DNA from: Bacillota bacterium
GTDB taxonomy: Bacteria > Bacillota > Bacilli > Paenibacillales > Paenibacillaceae
NCBI GenBank assembly: GCA_023460795.1
Contig: JAEWPC010000033.1
Location: forward strand, 1-64,000
Direction of reading: 5' to 3'
DNA length: 64,000 nucleotides
Shown here: positions 1 to 9,067 of the stretch, in pieces
Layout of the letters: the number at the start of each line of letters is the position of its first letter
Position numbering within the stretch: the first letter of the stretch is position 1
The notes under the pieces: model-generated
The model's input: the letters and a program-made list of their open reading frames with translations, nothing else
Databases searched by the model: none
What the model was told of the DNA's origin: nothing
Position numbers and translations under genes: made by a program

Positions 1-487
1 TCAGCTGCACCTTCTCCACGACTTCGTCGGGTTCGGTCCCCAGTATATCCTGTAACGTAATTTCGTTCCCCTCTTTGTCCGTTCCTATCGGATCGTGCAG
101 CGACACGTCCTTTTTCGTTTTTTTCAATGACCGTAAATGCATGAGAATCTCGTTCTCTATACACCTTGCCGCGAACGTCGCCAGCTTCGTCCCCTTGCCC
201 ATCTGGAAGCTTTCGATCGCCTTGATCAGACCGATCGTGCCGATCGAGATCAAGTCTTCCAGATCTTCTCCGGTGTTGTCGAACTTCTTGACGATGTGGG
301 CGACGAGCCGCAAGTTATGTTCGATGAGCAAATTGCGGGATACCGGGTTTCCCTCCGCCAGCCGATTCAGATGCAGCGCTTCTTCTTCGTCGGTCAGGGG
401 TTGCGGAAAAGCGTTATTTTTGACATAGGAGACAAGTAAAGAAAGCTGCTTCAAGAACAAGGCAATCGATGCGATAAAACCAGGCAC
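1..487 (-). CDS. sigK: RNA polymerase sporulation sigma factor SigK (pro-sigma-K), cut by the left edge
   Basis: Sigma factor for late mother-cell sporulation genes. The minus-strand frame is open from the window edge to a GTG at 487, which follows GGAGGTGG at good spacing. The visible 162 residues contain the family signatures VSYVKNNAFPQPL, LLIEHNLRLVAHIVKKF, NTGEDLEDLISIGTIGLIKA and KKTKKDVSLHDPIG (core-binding and -10-recognition region 2). The first 20 residues are hydrophobic and end at the Ser20-Tyr21 position, where B. subtilis pro-SigK is cut by SpoIVFB, so this is probably also a membrane-bound precursor. The frame is intact from its start, with no sign of a skin-type interruption in this part. 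Region 4 and the stop lie outside the window. It is divergent from spoVAC across 210 bp in which I could not assign a convincing sigma-E, -K or -G promoter. Confidence 0.95.
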   Translation of the reverse strand, partial: MPGFIASIALFLKQLSLLVSYVKNNAFPQPLTDEEEALHLNRLAEGNPVSRNLLIEHNLRLVAHIVKKFDNTGEDLEDLISIGTIGLIKAIESFQMGKGTKLATFAARCIENEILMHLRSLKKTKKDVSLHDPIGTDKEGNEITLQDILGTEPDEVVEKVQL

Positions 488-697
488 GATAGAGCCACCT
501 CCGACTGTAGGGTCTGTGCGCGAGAAATGAGCATTACCATTGTATGTCGTTAAATGCCCATCCGTGCCTGTACCGCCTAGAAGGTTATCGCGAAACCTCC
601 CGAGTAACCGTACGACTTGCCTCCGAATGACGCTGCGCCCCTTTGGGAAATAATGAACGCGACAACGAGATGCAATCAGGAAACAAGGGAGGTGCTC

Positions 698-1213
698 ATG
701 ATGGCAGTGAAAAGCGCGGGCGACGGTTCGAAGGGTTATAAACCCGTTTCGATGTCCGCGAAGGAGTATAAGGCTTTCGCCCAATCCAAGGAGCCTTCTC
801 GGTCGGTTTGGACGAACTGCTTGAGGGCTTTCTTGGTCGGGGGGCTGATATGCGCGATCGGCCAAGGCATTCAGAAATTTTTCATGGCGGCGTTCGATAT
901 GTCGTCCAAACAGGCGAGCAACCCGACGGTAGCCGTATTGATTCTGCTGGCCGTCATCTTAACGAGCATGGGGGTCTACGATAAAATCGCCCAGTGGGCC
1001 GGCGCGGGCAGCGCCGTACCGGTTACGGGCTTCGCGAACTCGATGAGCTCCGCGGCTATCGAACACCGAAGCGAGGGGCTTGTGCTCGGCGTCGGCGCGA
1101 ATATGTTCAAGCTGGCCGGCTCCGTCATCGTGTACGGCGTCGTAGCCGCTTTCGTCGTGGGCGTCGTTTACTGGTTGTTCGGGATCGGAGCGTGGCATGA
1201 TACTACAGGGTAA
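698..1213 (+). CDS. spoVAC: Stage V sporulation protein AC
   Basis: Membrane subunit of the SpoVA channel that moves dipicolinic acid into the forespore and releases it at germination. I chose the ATG at 698 (an ATG also follows at 701) because AAGGGAGGTG lies just upstream. This gives 171 residues, near the usual family size of about 150. Membrane segments are visible around LRAFLVGGLICAIGQGI, VAVLILLAVILTSMGVY and a C-terminal hydrophobic stretch. The internal GAGSAVPVTGFANSM matches the small-residue motif shared by SpoVAC and SpoVAE. It overlaps spoVAD by 17 bp, so the two are translationally coupled. SpoVAA and SpoVAB are not upstream, where sigK sits instead. Expression in the forespore under sigma-G is expected from the family and was not seen in the sequence. 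Confidence 0.95.
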   Translation: MMAVKSAGDGSKGYKPVSMSAKEYKAFAQSKEPSRSVWTNCLRAFLVGGLICAIGQGIQKFFMAAFDMSSKQASNPTVAVLILLAVILTSMGVYDKIAQWAGAGSAVPVTGFANSMSSAAIEHRSEGLVLGVGANMFKLAGSVIVYGVVAAFVVGVVYWLFGIGAWHDTTG

Positions 1214-2210
1214 TCGTACATGGGTGTTCCAGAATCCGCCGGTTATCTTAGCTACCGGTACAGTCGTGGGACCGGACGAAGGCCAAGGACCGCTCGCCTC
1301 CGAGTTCGACCTCGTGCATCCCGATCTGGAGATCGGGCAACCGAGCTGGGAGAAGGCCGAGAGGGCGTTGCTCGAGCAGGCTAGCGATATCGCGCTTCAG
1401 CACGCGAGCTTGAAACAGGGCGATATTAATTTCTTCGTGGGCGGCGACTTGCTTAATCAGATCATTAGCAGCACGTTCGCCGCGCGTACGCTCGGGGTGC
1501 CGTATTTGGGCGTTTTCGGCGCATGCTCGACGTCGATGGAATCGCTCGCGCTCGCTTCGCTTATCGTCGCCTCGGGCGCGGGCAAATACGTCATGGCCGG
1601 GACGAGCAGCCACAATTGCACGGTAGAGAAGCAATTCCGTTATCCGACGGAATACGGCTCGCAGAAGCCGCCTACCGCTCAATATACGGTTACCGGCGCC
1701 GGAGTGTCCGTTATCGGACAGAAGGGCGAAGGTCCGGTCATAACGGCCGCTACGATCGGCAAAATCATGGATCTAGGCATTACTGATCCGTTTAATATGG
1801 GAGCGGCCATGGCTCCGGCCGCGGTCGATACGATCCAGAGCCATCTGGAGGAAACAGGCCGCTCCCCCGGCTATTACGACGCGATCGTAACGGGGGATCT
1901 CGCCGGCGTCGGCCATCCGATCGCGACAGACATGCTTAAGCGCAACGGGGTTCCGATGCAACAGACGCAGTTTCTCGATTGCGGCTTGTTGATCTTCGAT
2001 GTCGATCAGCAGAAGGTGCAAGCGGGAGGCAGCGGATGCGCCTGCTCCGCCGTCGTTACCTACGGCCACCTTCTGAAGCGCATCGCCAAAGGCGAGATGA
2101 AGAAAATTCTCGTCGTGGCAACCGGCGCTTTGCTTAGCCCGCTGTCCTACCAGCAAGGCGAGACGATTCCGTGCATCGCTCACGCCGTCGCCATTGAAGC
2201 GCCAAATTGA
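1197..2210 (+). CDS. spoVAD: Stage V sporulation protein AD
   Basis: Soluble, membrane-associated SpoVA subunit with a thiolase/ketoacyl-synthase-like fold that binds dipicolinic acid. It has 337 residues, the standard length (338 in B. subtilis). Visible signatures are NPPVILATGTVVGPDEGQGP near the N-terminus, FGACSTSMESLALAS with Cys110 at the thiolase nucleophile position, GTSSHNCTVEKQFRYP, and the C-terminal GCACSAVVTYGHLLKRI and ATGALLSPLSYQQGE. The start overlaps the end of spoVAC. A 45-nt gap leads to spoVAE, so the three genes form one operon ending at the hairpin at 2652. Confidence 0.97.
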   Translation: MILQGNRTWVFQNPPVILATGTVVGPDEGQGPLASEFDLVHPDLEIGQPSWEKAERALLEQASDIALQHASLKQGDINFFVGGDLLNQIISSTFAARTLGVPYLGVFGACSTSMESLALASLIVASGAGKYVMAGTSSHNCTVEKQFRYPTEYGSQKPPTAQYTVTGAGVSVIGQKGEGPVITAATIGKIMDLGITDPFNMGAAMAPAAVDTIQSHLEETGRSPGYYDAIVTGDLAGVGHPIATDMLKRNGVPMQQTQFLDCGLLIFDVDQQKVQAGGSGCACSAVVTYGHLLKRIAKGEMKKILVVATGALLSPLSYQQGETIPCIAHAVAIEAPN

Positions 2211-2255
2211 TCCAATCGACGTCATTCATTAAGAAACGAGAAGGAGGGCATGCTT

Positions 2256-2609
2256 ATGATGCCCTATATATGGGCATTCCTCGTCGGAGGCGGCATATGC
2301 GTCTTCGGGCAAATTTGCTTCGATGTCTTTAAGCTGACTCCCGCGCACACGATGTCTTTGTTGGTCGTCATCGGCGCGCTGCTCGACGCGGTCGGCTTGT
2401 ACGATCCGCTAGTCGATTTTGCCGGCGCGGGCGCGACGGTGCCGATTACGAGCTTCGGTAACGCTCTGGTGCACGGAGCGCTGACCGAGCTTCAGCAGGA
2501 CGGCTGGATCGGCGTCATTACGGGCATTTTCTCGATCACCAGCGCGGGCATTTCGGCGGCGATCGTCTTTTCGTTCCTCGCCGCGTTGGTCGTACGTCCA
2601 AAAGGATAA
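2256..2609 (+). CDS. spoVAE: Stage V sporulation protein AE (AEb type)
   Basis: Small polytopic membrane subunit of the SpoVA dipicolinic acid channel. An upstream in-frame ATG at 2250 abuts the AAGGAGGG at 2241-2248 too closely. The ATG at 2256 (or 2259) is properly spaced, giving about 117 residues, as in the family (116 in B. subtilis). Hydrophobic segments cover most of the chain. The motif GAGATVPITSFGNALVHGA parallels the GAGSAVPVTGFANSM of the SpoVAC two genes upstream, which shows the homology between these subunits. It is the last gene of the spoVA operon and is followed by an intrinsic terminator. Confidence 0.93.
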   Translation: MMPYIWAFLVGGGICVFGQICFDVFKLTPAHTMSLLVVIGALLDAVGLYDPLVDFAGAGATVPITSFGNALVHGALTELQQDGWIGVITGIFSITSAGISAAIVFSFLAALVVRPKG

Positions 2610-2651
2610 CGATTCCATTCAAACCCATATGAGGAACGTAACGTATAATGG

Positions 2652-2684
2652 ACAGCCAGACTCTTACAGGTTTGGCTGTTTTTC
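2652..2684 (+). terminator. Intrinsic terminator after spoVAE
   Basis: A hairpin of ACAGCCAGAC with GTTTGGCTGT (one G-U pair) around a short loop is followed by a run of five T. It ends the spoVAC-AD-AE operon. Confidence 0.85.
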
Positions 2685-2709
2685 TATTGAATTTTGTAAA
2701 AATCTAAAA

Positions 2710-2738
2710 TTACAAAGGCATCCATATTTCGGTATAAT
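2710..2738 (+). promoter_or_regulatory. Sigma-A promoter of the MoxR operon
   Basis: TTACAA at 2710-2715 and a perfect TATAAT at 2733-2738 are separated by 17 nt. This lies 54 nt upstream of the moxR start and after the spoVAE terminator. It implies vegetative transcription independent of the spore genes. Confidence 0.7.
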
Positions 2739-2792
2739 GAAAGTGCACAAATAACGAGCTATCAAAGTAGATTCCATAGGAGGACAACGGCA

Positions 2793-3746
2793 ATGGATCA
2801 TCAAGGCGCGATGCAATTGTTGGATCAAATCAGACGCAATATGGAATCTTGCATTTACGGCAAGAAAGACGAGATTGCGTGGATGCTTACGGCTCTGCTA
2901 GCCGGCGGGCACGTGCTAATCGAGGACGTCCCGGGCACCGGCAAAACCCAAATGGTCAAAGCGCTAGCCTTATCCGTAGGCGGCGTATTCCATCGTATTC
3001 AATGCAACCCGGACTTACTTCCTACCGATATTACGGGCGTATCGATCTATCATCCGAAGCAAGAGGAGTTCGTATTCCGACCAGGTCCCGTCATGGCGAA
3101 TCTGCTGCTCGCCGACGAGATTAACCGCGCGACGACTAAGACGCAATCCGCTTTGCTCGAAGCGATGGAGGAAAGACGGGTTTCCGTCGACGGTCAGACT
3201 TATCAGCTTCCCCAGCCGTTCATGCTGTTCGCGACGCAGAACCCGATTGATTTCGAAGGCACGTATAGCTTGCCAGAAGCGCAATTGGACCGTTTCCTGA
3301 TGAAAATAAAGCTAGGCTATCCGGACGAAATTTCCGAGAAACGTCTCATTCTGGAACCGAATGCGAGCCGCGCCGCGGAGTCGTTGAAAGCGGTTGCCTC
3401 GGTGGAAGACATCGCGCGCATGCAGAAGCTGGCGGAAGCGATCCACTTGGACGCGAGCGTCGCCGACTATCTTATCGCTCTCATACGCGGTACGCGGAAT
3501 CATTCCGGCGTGCTGCTCGGCGCAAGTCCGCGGGCGGCGGTCGCGCTGGCATCCGCAGCCAAAGCTTACGCCTTCCTGCAGCACCGGGCTTTCGTTATTC
3601 CGGATGACGTGAAAGCGATGGCTCCGCTCGTTCTAAGCCACAGAATTCATCTGCGCTCCGAAGCGAGGATGCAAGGGGCTACAACCGCTAACGTCTTGCA
3701 GGACGTGCTTAGGAACTTGCCGGTTCCGGTCGGAATGGAGCGTTAA
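2793..3746 (+). CDS. MoxR-family AAA+ ATPase
   Basis: MoxR-type AAA+ ATPases act as chaperones for the maturation or regulation of partner proteins, commonly encoded with DUF58 and transglutaminase proteins as here. It has 317 residues. The Walker A motif EDVPGTGKT covers residues 44-52, the Walker B motif LLLADEINRA has Asp108-Glu109, and the sensor region reads FATQNPIDFEGTYSLPEAQLDRF. An AGGAGG lies about 9 nt before the ATG. It is the first gene of a three-gene operon, with 2 nt to the DUF58 gene. The family is clear, but the client protein is unknown. Confidence 0.93.
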   Translation: MDHQGAMQLLDQIRRNMESCIYGKKDEIAWMLTALLAGGHVLIEDVPGTGKTQMVKALALSVGGVFHRIQCNPDLLPTDITGVSIYHPKQEEFVFRPGPVMANLLLADEINRATTKTQSALLEAMEERRVSVDGQTYQLPQPFMLFATQNPIDFEGTYSLPEAQLDRFLMKIKLGYPDEISEKRLILEPNASRAAESLKAVASVEDIARMQKLAEAIHLDASVADYLIALIRGTRNHSGVLLGASPRAAVALASAAKAYAFLQHRAFVIPDDVKAMAPLVLSHRIHLRSEARMQGATTANVLQDVLRNLPVPVGMER

Positions 3747-3748
3747 TC

Positions 3749-4987
3749 ATGATTCGGAATTTGTCGCGGACATGGTGGTTAGGTTGCATTTTATACGTCA
3801 CGACTGCGTGCTATGTCCTCTTCCAAGGCGGCAAAACCTCTCTCATGCTGTTCGCGATCCTGAACGTCTTGGGCATCTATTTGATGCTAGGGCGATGGAG
3901 CGGCATCGGCGGCGTCAACGGCGTAAGAACGATCGAGTCGCAGGGAGGCAATACGGCATTCATGATGGCTGGGATGCGGCTCATCGTCAAGCTGAGGATG
4001 CAAATTCCGGGCTACTGGCCGCTGCCGTACGTGATCGTGAGGGAGACGCTCGTACGCAGATCGGGCGGGGAGAGCCAGCTTTACGAGATGTCCTTCGTTC
4101 CGGATTATCGCAGACGCGGCGAAGTGCGATTCGAGACGGCCCCGCTGCGCAGGGGGCAGTACGAGTTTCAAGCGACGGATTGCTCGACGCGGGATATATT
4201 CGGATTGTTCGAGCATAAGGGGACTTTCTCGCAGCCGCACTATCTTCAGGTGCTGCCGCGCACGGTAGAACTCAAGGATTGGAAGCTATTTAGGCGTGCT
4301 CGGAGAGGCGTATTCCATCAAACGTACACTTCGCATTACGCGAGAGAGACGACCCAGATCGACGGCGTACGCGAATATATTCACGGAGACCGGTTGTCGC
4401 GGATTCACTGGAACGCAACCGCCAAGACCGGGCAATGGAAATCGAAGGAGTTCGAACGCGAAGCGCTTCCTCGCATCGTGTTTGTATTGGACCGCAACAA
4501 AGCGAACTATCGCGGCGCGGAGCAGTTCGAGCTGGCGGTATCGGTCGTCGCCTCGCTCATCGAATTGTCGGTACAGAAGCGAATGCCGATCGGCTTCGCG
4601 TCTGCGGGACAGCTCGCCATGTGGTATGGGGCCGGTCAGACGTTCGTATCGCGCGAAGAGGTGCTTAAACATCTAATCGACGTCGAAGCGGACGGCGAAG
4701 CCGCACTGAGCGACGTGCTCGCCCAAGTCGCGGAGAGGTACGAGCCCGGCGTTCATATCGTCATGGTGACCGCTTCGATCCAGGAGGATACGGCAGCGGC
4801 GATAACCGCCCTCGAGAGCAGGCGTATGCTGCCGAGCGTCATCCATATCGCGGATCAGCACGCGCATCCCGAAGACGCGGCCAAGCTTCGCCATTGGCAA
4901 TGGCTATGCCAGTCTAAGCAATGGGAATTTTGCTCGGTCGCTCAATTGGAGCAGCTCCCTAAGGCGTTGGGGGTGAGTAACGGATGA
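3749..4987 (+). CDS. DUF58 membrane-anchored protein
   Basis: It has 412 residues. Two hydrophobic segments near the N-terminus (around residues 8-25 and 28-46) anchor a cytoplasmic C-terminal part. The DUF58 signature is visible around residues 190-235: ARETTQIDGVREYIHGDRL followed by IHWNATAKTG and KEFERE. After it comes a von Willebrand A-like stretch starting IVFVLDRNKANY. DUF58 proteins are encoded next to MoxR ATPases in many bacteria and are thought to be their partners, but the biochemical role is not established. It overlaps the next gene by 4 nt (ATGA), which suggests a stoichiometric complex. Confidence 0.9.
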   Translation: MIRNLSRTWWLGCILYVTTACYVLFQGGKTSLMLFAILNVLGIYLMLGRWSGIGGVNGVRTIESQGGNTAFMMAGMRLIVKLRMQIPGYWPLPYVIVRETLVRRSGGESQLYEMSFVPDYRRRGEVRFETAPLRRGQYEFQATDCSTRDIFGLFEHKGTFSQPHYLQVLPRTVELKDWKLFRRARRGVFHQTYTSHYARETTQIDGVREYIHGDRLSRIHWNATAKTGQWKSKEFEREALPRIVFVLDRNKANYRGAEQFELAVSVVASLIELSVQKRMPIGFASAGQLAMWYGAGQTFVSREEVLKHLIDVEADGEAALSDVLAQVAERYEPGVHIVMVTASIQEDTAAAITALESRRMLPSVIHIADQHAHPEDAAKLRHWQWLCQSKQWEFCSVAQLEQLPKALGVSNG

Positions 4988-7218
4988 GAATCAACAAAAC
5001 CGCTCTTTTCCTGCAACGGCTCGTCATCGAACGGCTTCATCGGCTACTGGCCATCATTATCGTCCTTCAACTCATTCAATGCTTCGCGGATTTCTGGTGG
5101 GAAGAGACTTACTCCATTATTTACGGAACGCTGACCGTTGCCGCGATCACCGAACTGCTCTTCACGAGAGGATTCCTGTGGCGGTTCATCGTGCAGATCT
5201 TAGCCGCTCTCGTATTCATCTGGTATCAAGCGCCCGTCGATTGGGGCGGATGGCCGGTCAGTTGGCGTGATTGGGAAGCCGTGCAGCACTTCCTGACGTA
5301 TCATATCGATCAGCTTCATCCGTTCTACGAGCTTACGCTGGGCGCGTTGCTCGCCGTACATGCCTTGGCATGGGTGGGCAGAAACCGATCGGGTACGATC
5401 TCCGTCCTCATGGCCTCGATCTTGACGATGGCGACGGTAGACTCGTATTACGCGCTATCGCTTTGGCACAATATCGCATGGGTCGTTGCAACGGGACTCG
5501 TCTGGCTAGTCGTCGTCCATCTGAGACAGCTTCAAGCGAGACACCCGGACAGCTGGGACCACTTAGCCGAAAGACCGCTCGATCTTGTCGTTCCGGCAGC
5601 GCTCATCATCGGAGTCGTGCTAGTCATGGGCATTATTATGCCTCGCGTTCCGGTATTGCTGGAGGATCCTTATACGATTCTCATGGAAGCTCAGGGGCAT
5701 AAGGTAGCGAGCGCGGGAGGCGATGGCGGCGTACTGATCACCTCCTCGGGCAGCTCCGGCAGCAAAGGCTCGTCGTTATCGGGTTATAGCCGCGACGACA
5801 AGGAAATCGGCGGAGGCTTCCAGTTCGACTACTCTCCCGTCATGACGATTACGACCTCTCAGCGCAGCTACTGGCGCGGGGAGACGAAGGCCGTCTACAC
5901 CGGCAAAGGCTGGGGAGACGTGAAGGGCGGAACGCCGTTCGAACCTTATCAACCTAGCAACGAGACGAGCTTGCCTCTGTTGCCCGAACGCCCGGGAGGC
6001 GTGGAGACGAGGGAAGTCGTACAGACGGTCAATATCCAACGCAAGGACAAAATCCCGGTGCTGTTCGCGGCCGGCCCGGCTACCAAAATCTCCGAGCTGA
6101 CAAGCGACGCCAAACCGACGTTGCAATGGAATCCGGAGGAATGGGAAGTCAAGCTGAACAAACCGGCACGCGTCGAAAGCTACACCGTCGTGTCGCAGGT
6201 TGCCGTCGTCGACGAAGCGAAGCTGCGCGGGCTGCCTTCCGCGTCGCAAGACGGCGAGCTGAATGTCGATCCTTATTTGCAATTGCCTGGCAGCTTGCCT
6301 GGGCGGGTGCAGGATCTGGCGGAGGCTCAGACGGAAGCGTTCACGAACGATTACGACAAAGCGAAGGCGCTTGAGACTTACTTAAGGGAGACGTATCCTT
6401 ACACGAATACGCCCGACGTAAGCAAGCAACAGAGCAAAGACATCGTCGACGCGTTCCTATTCGAAATCAAGGAAGGCTATTGCGATTACTTCTCGACCAC
6501 CTTCGTCGTGATGGCCCGTTCGATCGGTCTGCCTGCCCGCTGGGTGAAAGGCTACTCGTCCGGCTATGATCCATCCGACCTGGAACGCCGCAGAGCCGGC
6601 GGTTTCGACTTCGAGAATATTGATCCGAACGGGGCGGGTACGTACACGGTACGCAATGCCGACGCGCATTCGTGGGCCGAGGTGTATTTCGAAGGATACG
6701 GCTGGATTCCGTTCGAGCCGACCGGAGGCTTCAGCTTGCCGGTTATTTATCCGGACAACGCTCCGGAGCCGGTCGAACTGTCTACGCAGGCCATCGCCGA
6801 GCCGACGGAAGAGGCGGATACGGATGAAGGCTCTAATTGGATCGTTCCTACGGCGGCGGCCCTCGGAGCATTGCTCGTCGCAGGCGGCCTGGTCTACCTG
6901 CTGTTGCGTATGCGCCGAGGCGGGACCAGGTTCACGTGGCGCAGGTTCGGATTCTATGGATCGACCCCGGATCAGAAAGTGATCCGGGAGATGGAGAGAC
7001 TGGTCGTCTTCCTTCACCGCAGAGGACTGCGCAGAGAAGCGAACGAAACGATGCGGGAATCGGTTACGCGCTGGGGCGGAAAGTTTACGTCGCTGCGATC
7101 GGACTTCGCTAACGTGCTGTATCACTTCGAGCACGCGCGGTACGGACAGAGCAGCGGCAACGAGCAAAGGCTGCAAGCTTTCAACGATGCGGCGACGAAT
7201 ATTCGCAAGGCGTTATAA
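4984..7218 (+). CDS. Transglutaminase-like membrane protein (DUF3488/DUF4129 type)
   Basis: It has 744 residues. The N-terminal 230 residues hold about six membrane segments (DUF3488-like) and are followed by a Ser/Gly-rich linker. An extracytoplasmic transglutaminase-like core has Cys500 in EGYCDYFSTTF and His562 in NADAHSWAEVYF. The following GYGWIPFEPTGGF carries Glu where the third catalytic acid is expected; PFEPT is common in this subfamily. A last membrane helix (around 619-640, ALGALLVAGGLVYLLL) precedes a cytoplasmic DUF4129-like tail. It probably cross-links or cleaves a cell-envelope substrate and works with the MoxR and DUF58 products. The substrate is unknown. Confidence 0.92.
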   Translation: MRINKTALFLQRLVIERLHRLLAIIIVLQLIQCFADFWWEETYSIIYGTLTVAAITELLFTRGFLWRFIVQILAALVFIWYQAPVDWGGWPVSWRDWEAVQHFLTYHIDQLHPFYELTLGALLAVHALAWVGRNRSGTISVLMASILTMATVDSYYALSLWHNIAWVVATGLVWLVVVHLRQLQARHPDSWDHLAERPLDLVVPAALIIGVVLVMGIIMPRVPVLLEDPYTILMEAQGHKVASAGGDGGVLITSSGSSGSKGSSLSGYSRDDKEIGGGFQFDYSPVMTITTSQRSYWRGETKAVYTGKGWGDVKGGTPFEPYQPSNETSLPLLPERPGGVETREVVQTVNIQRKDKIPVLFAAGPATKISELTSDAKPTLQWNPEEWEVKLNKPARVESYTVVSQVAVVDEAKLRGLPSASQDGELNVDPYLQLPGSLPGRVQDLAEAQTEAFTNDYDKAKALETYLRETYPYTNTPDVSKQQSKDIVDAFLFEIKEGYCDYFSTTFVVMARSIGLPARWVKGYSSGYDPSDLERRRAGGFDFENIDPNGAGTYTVRNADAHSWAEVYFEGYGWIPFEPTGGFSLPVIYPDNAPEPVELSTQAIAEPTEEADTDEGSNWIVPTAAALGALLVAGGLVYLLLRMRRGGTRFTWRRFGFYGSTPDQKVIREMERLVVFLHRRGLRREANETMRESVTRWGGKFTSLRSDFANVLYHFEHARYGQSSGNEQRLQAFNDAATNIRKAL

Positions 7219-7230
7219 GGCACGATCACG

Positions 7231-7267
7231 CGGCTGGCGCTACCTTAATCGGGGCGTCGGCCGTTTT
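7231..7267 (+). terminator. Probable intrinsic terminator after the MoxR operon
   Basis: CGGCTGGCGC at 7231-7240 can pair with GCGTCGGCCG at 7254-7263 through ten pairs, two of them G-U. Four T follow. The T tract is short. Confidence 0.6.
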
Positions 7268-7294
7268 ACTTATCACGATGGGGTGTGGTATATT
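7266..7294 (+). promoter_or_regulatory. Candidate promoter of the yqeG-yqeM operon
   Basis: TATATT at 7289-7294 lies 17 nt after TTACTT (7266-7271), which is a poor -35 match and overlaps the T tract of the preceding terminator. Position, about 40 nt before the yqeG start, is the best support. Confidence 0.4.
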
Positions 7295-7336
7295 TTGAGG
7301 AAGATTAGCCGTATAGAGACAGGAGTAATTACCTAG

Positions 7337-7867
7337 ATGTTCAAGCGTTTGATACCCGATCAGATCGTGAATACCGTATACGATATCGATCTGAAAGCAT
7401 TGAAAGCCCGAGGCGTGAAGGGCATTATTACCGATTTGGATAATACGCTGGTCAGCGCCAGGACCCCGCTCGCGACGCCGAAGCTGGTTGCCTGGCTTGA
7501 TTCCGTTAGAGATATGGGCTTCAAGGTCATCATCCTATCCAACAATAACAGCCGGCGCGTGAAGAGCTTCGCGGATCCGCTCGGAATTCCTTACATTCCC
7601 GCGGCGCGCAAGCCGACGAGCAGCGCGTTTAATGAAGCGGTTCGGCAGCTCGGCCTCAAGCCGGAGCAAGCCGTCGTCGTAGGCGATCAGCTCATGACCG
7701 ACGTGCTTGGCGGACGCCGAGCGGGCTTGAAGACGATCCTCGTGACGCCGATCGCGCGCAGCGAAGAAGGCTTGGGCACGCGAATTAACCGGATGATCGA
7801 GAGAATCGCGCTTCGCAGCCTTCGCCGCAAAGGGCATTGGCCTTTCGATCCTAAAGGAGGACGCTGA
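7337..7867 (+). CDS. yqeG: YqeG family HAD-type phosphatase
   Basis: It has 176 residues and belongs to HAD superfamily subfamily IIIA. Motif I is IITDLDNTLVSAR (nucleophile Asp in DLDNT), motif II is VIILSNNNSRR, and the C-terminal acidic motif is VVVGDQLMTDVLGGRRAG. The family is a conserved predicted phosphatase whose substrate in Bacillus is not established to my knowledge. It is the first gene of the yqeG-yqeH-aroE-yhbY-nadD-yqeK-rsfS cluster, in the same order as B. subtilis, and its stop lies 2 nt before the yqeH GTG. Confidence 0.94.
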   Translation: MFKRLIPDQIVNTVYDIDLKALKARGVKGIITDLDNTLVSARTPLATPKLVAWLDSVRDMGFKVIILSNNNSRRVKSFADPLGIPYIPAARKPTSSAFNEAVRQLGLKPEQAVVVGDQLMTDVLGGRRAGLKTILVTPIARSEEGLGTRINRMIERIALRSLRRKGHWPFDPKGGR

Positions 7868-7869
7868 AC

Positions 7870-9006
7870 GTGACTAACGCGAACTTGGAGCGCTCCTCGC
7901 GTTGCTCCGGCTGCGGCATCGCGCTGCAGAGCGAGAACCAGCAAGCCCCCGGCTTCGTGCCGGAGGCATCGATTCATAAGGAAGACGCGATATGCCAGCG
8001 GTGCTTCCGCATCAAACATTATAATGAAGCTTCGTCGATTACGGTGGATCAGGACGAGTTCCTGAAGCTGCTCGGCAGCATCGCTTCGACGGAAAGCTTA
8101 GTCGTCCATATCGTCGATCTATTCGATTTCGAGGGCAGCCTCATCTCCGGCTTGCAGCGGTTCGTCGGCAACAACCCGGTTCTGCTCGTCGTGAACAAGA
8201 TCGACCTGCTGCCGCGCGTGACGAACTGGAATCGTCTCCGCAACTGGGTGCAGAAGCAAGCCCGCGAGAACGGCTTGAAAGTCGCCGAAGTCGTGCTGTG
8301 CAGCGCGCGCCGCAACATCGGCTTCGACCGGGTCGTCGAGGCCGTGACGACGCTTCGCGGTCATCGCGACGTCTACGTCGTCGGCGCGACGAACGTCGGC
8401 AAGAGCACGCTCATCAACCGGCTTATCTCGGATTACAGCGATTTGAAGCGCGAGCTGACGGTGTCCCGTTACCCGGGCACGACGCTCGATGCCGTTCAGA
8501 TCCCGCTGGACGACGGACGCAGCATCATCGATACGCCGGGGATCGTCTATTCCACGAGGCTCACCGAGCTCGTCTCGCGCAAGGATCTCGGTTCGATCAT
8601 GCCGGATAAGCCGCTGAAGCCGATGACGTACCAGCTCAACGCCCATCAGACGCTGTTCTTCGGCGCGATGGCGAGATTCGACTTCATCGAAGGGGACAGG
8701 CAATCGTTCACCGCCTTCGTGTCCGGCGGAATCGAAATTCATCGCACGAAGCTGGAGAGAGCGGATGAATTGTACGCCGAGCATAAGGGGACGCTTCTTA
8801 GCCCGCCGGACGAAGAGGGTCTGGCTTCGTTGCCGGCCTGGACGAGACATCGCCTGCGCATTCAGGCAGGCAAGTCTCAAGACGTCTTCGTATCCGGTCT
8901 CGGCTGGATTCAAGCGAACGGCAATTCGGGAGCGACCGTCGACGTTTACGCGCCGAAAGGCGTTAAGGTCATGCTTCGGGATAGCATTCTCGGCAACGGC
9001 AACTAG
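7870..9006 (+). CDS. yqeH: Ribosome biogenesis GTPase YqeH
   Basis: Circularly permuted GTPase required for 30S subunit (16S rRNA) assembly in B. subtilis. It has 378 residues with a GTG start placed after AAAGGAGG. An N-terminal zinc finger has Cys12, Cys15, Cys42 and Cys45. The GTPase motifs appear in permuted order: G4 NKID (109-112), G5 SARRNIGF, then G1 GATNVGKST (172-180), and finally G3 DTPGI. The C-terminal half is the YqeH-specific nucleic-acid-binding part. The next gene, aroE, follows after 61 nt in the same operon. Confidence 0.97.
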   Translation: MTNANLERSSRCSGCGIALQSENQQAPGFVPEASIHKEDAICQRCFRIKHYNEASSITVDQDEFLKLLGSIASTESLVVHIVDLFDFEGSLISGLQRFVGNNPVLLVVNKIDLLPRVTNWNRLRNWVQKQARENGLKVAEVVLCSARRNIGFDRVVEAVTTLRGHRDVYVVGATNVGKSTLINRLISDYSDLKRELTVSRYPGTTLDAVQIPLDDGRSIIDTPGIVYSTRLTELVSRKDLGSIMPDKPLKPMTYQLNAHQTLFFGAMARFDFIEGDRQSFTAFVSGGIEIHRTKLERADELYAEHKGTLLSPPDEEGLASLPAWTRHRLRIQAGKSQDVFVSGLGWIQANGNSGATVDVYAPKGVKVMLRDSILGNGN

Positions 9007-9067
9007 ACTTCGCGATCGTATCCGCGTTGCGTATTCGTTAACCGCTCTGGGGAGGAGCAATCGATAG

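Noticed and set aside
1..487. Skin-like element interrupting sigK
   Set aside because: The frame is continuous from start to window edge and no recombinase is seen. The rest of the gene cannot be judged.
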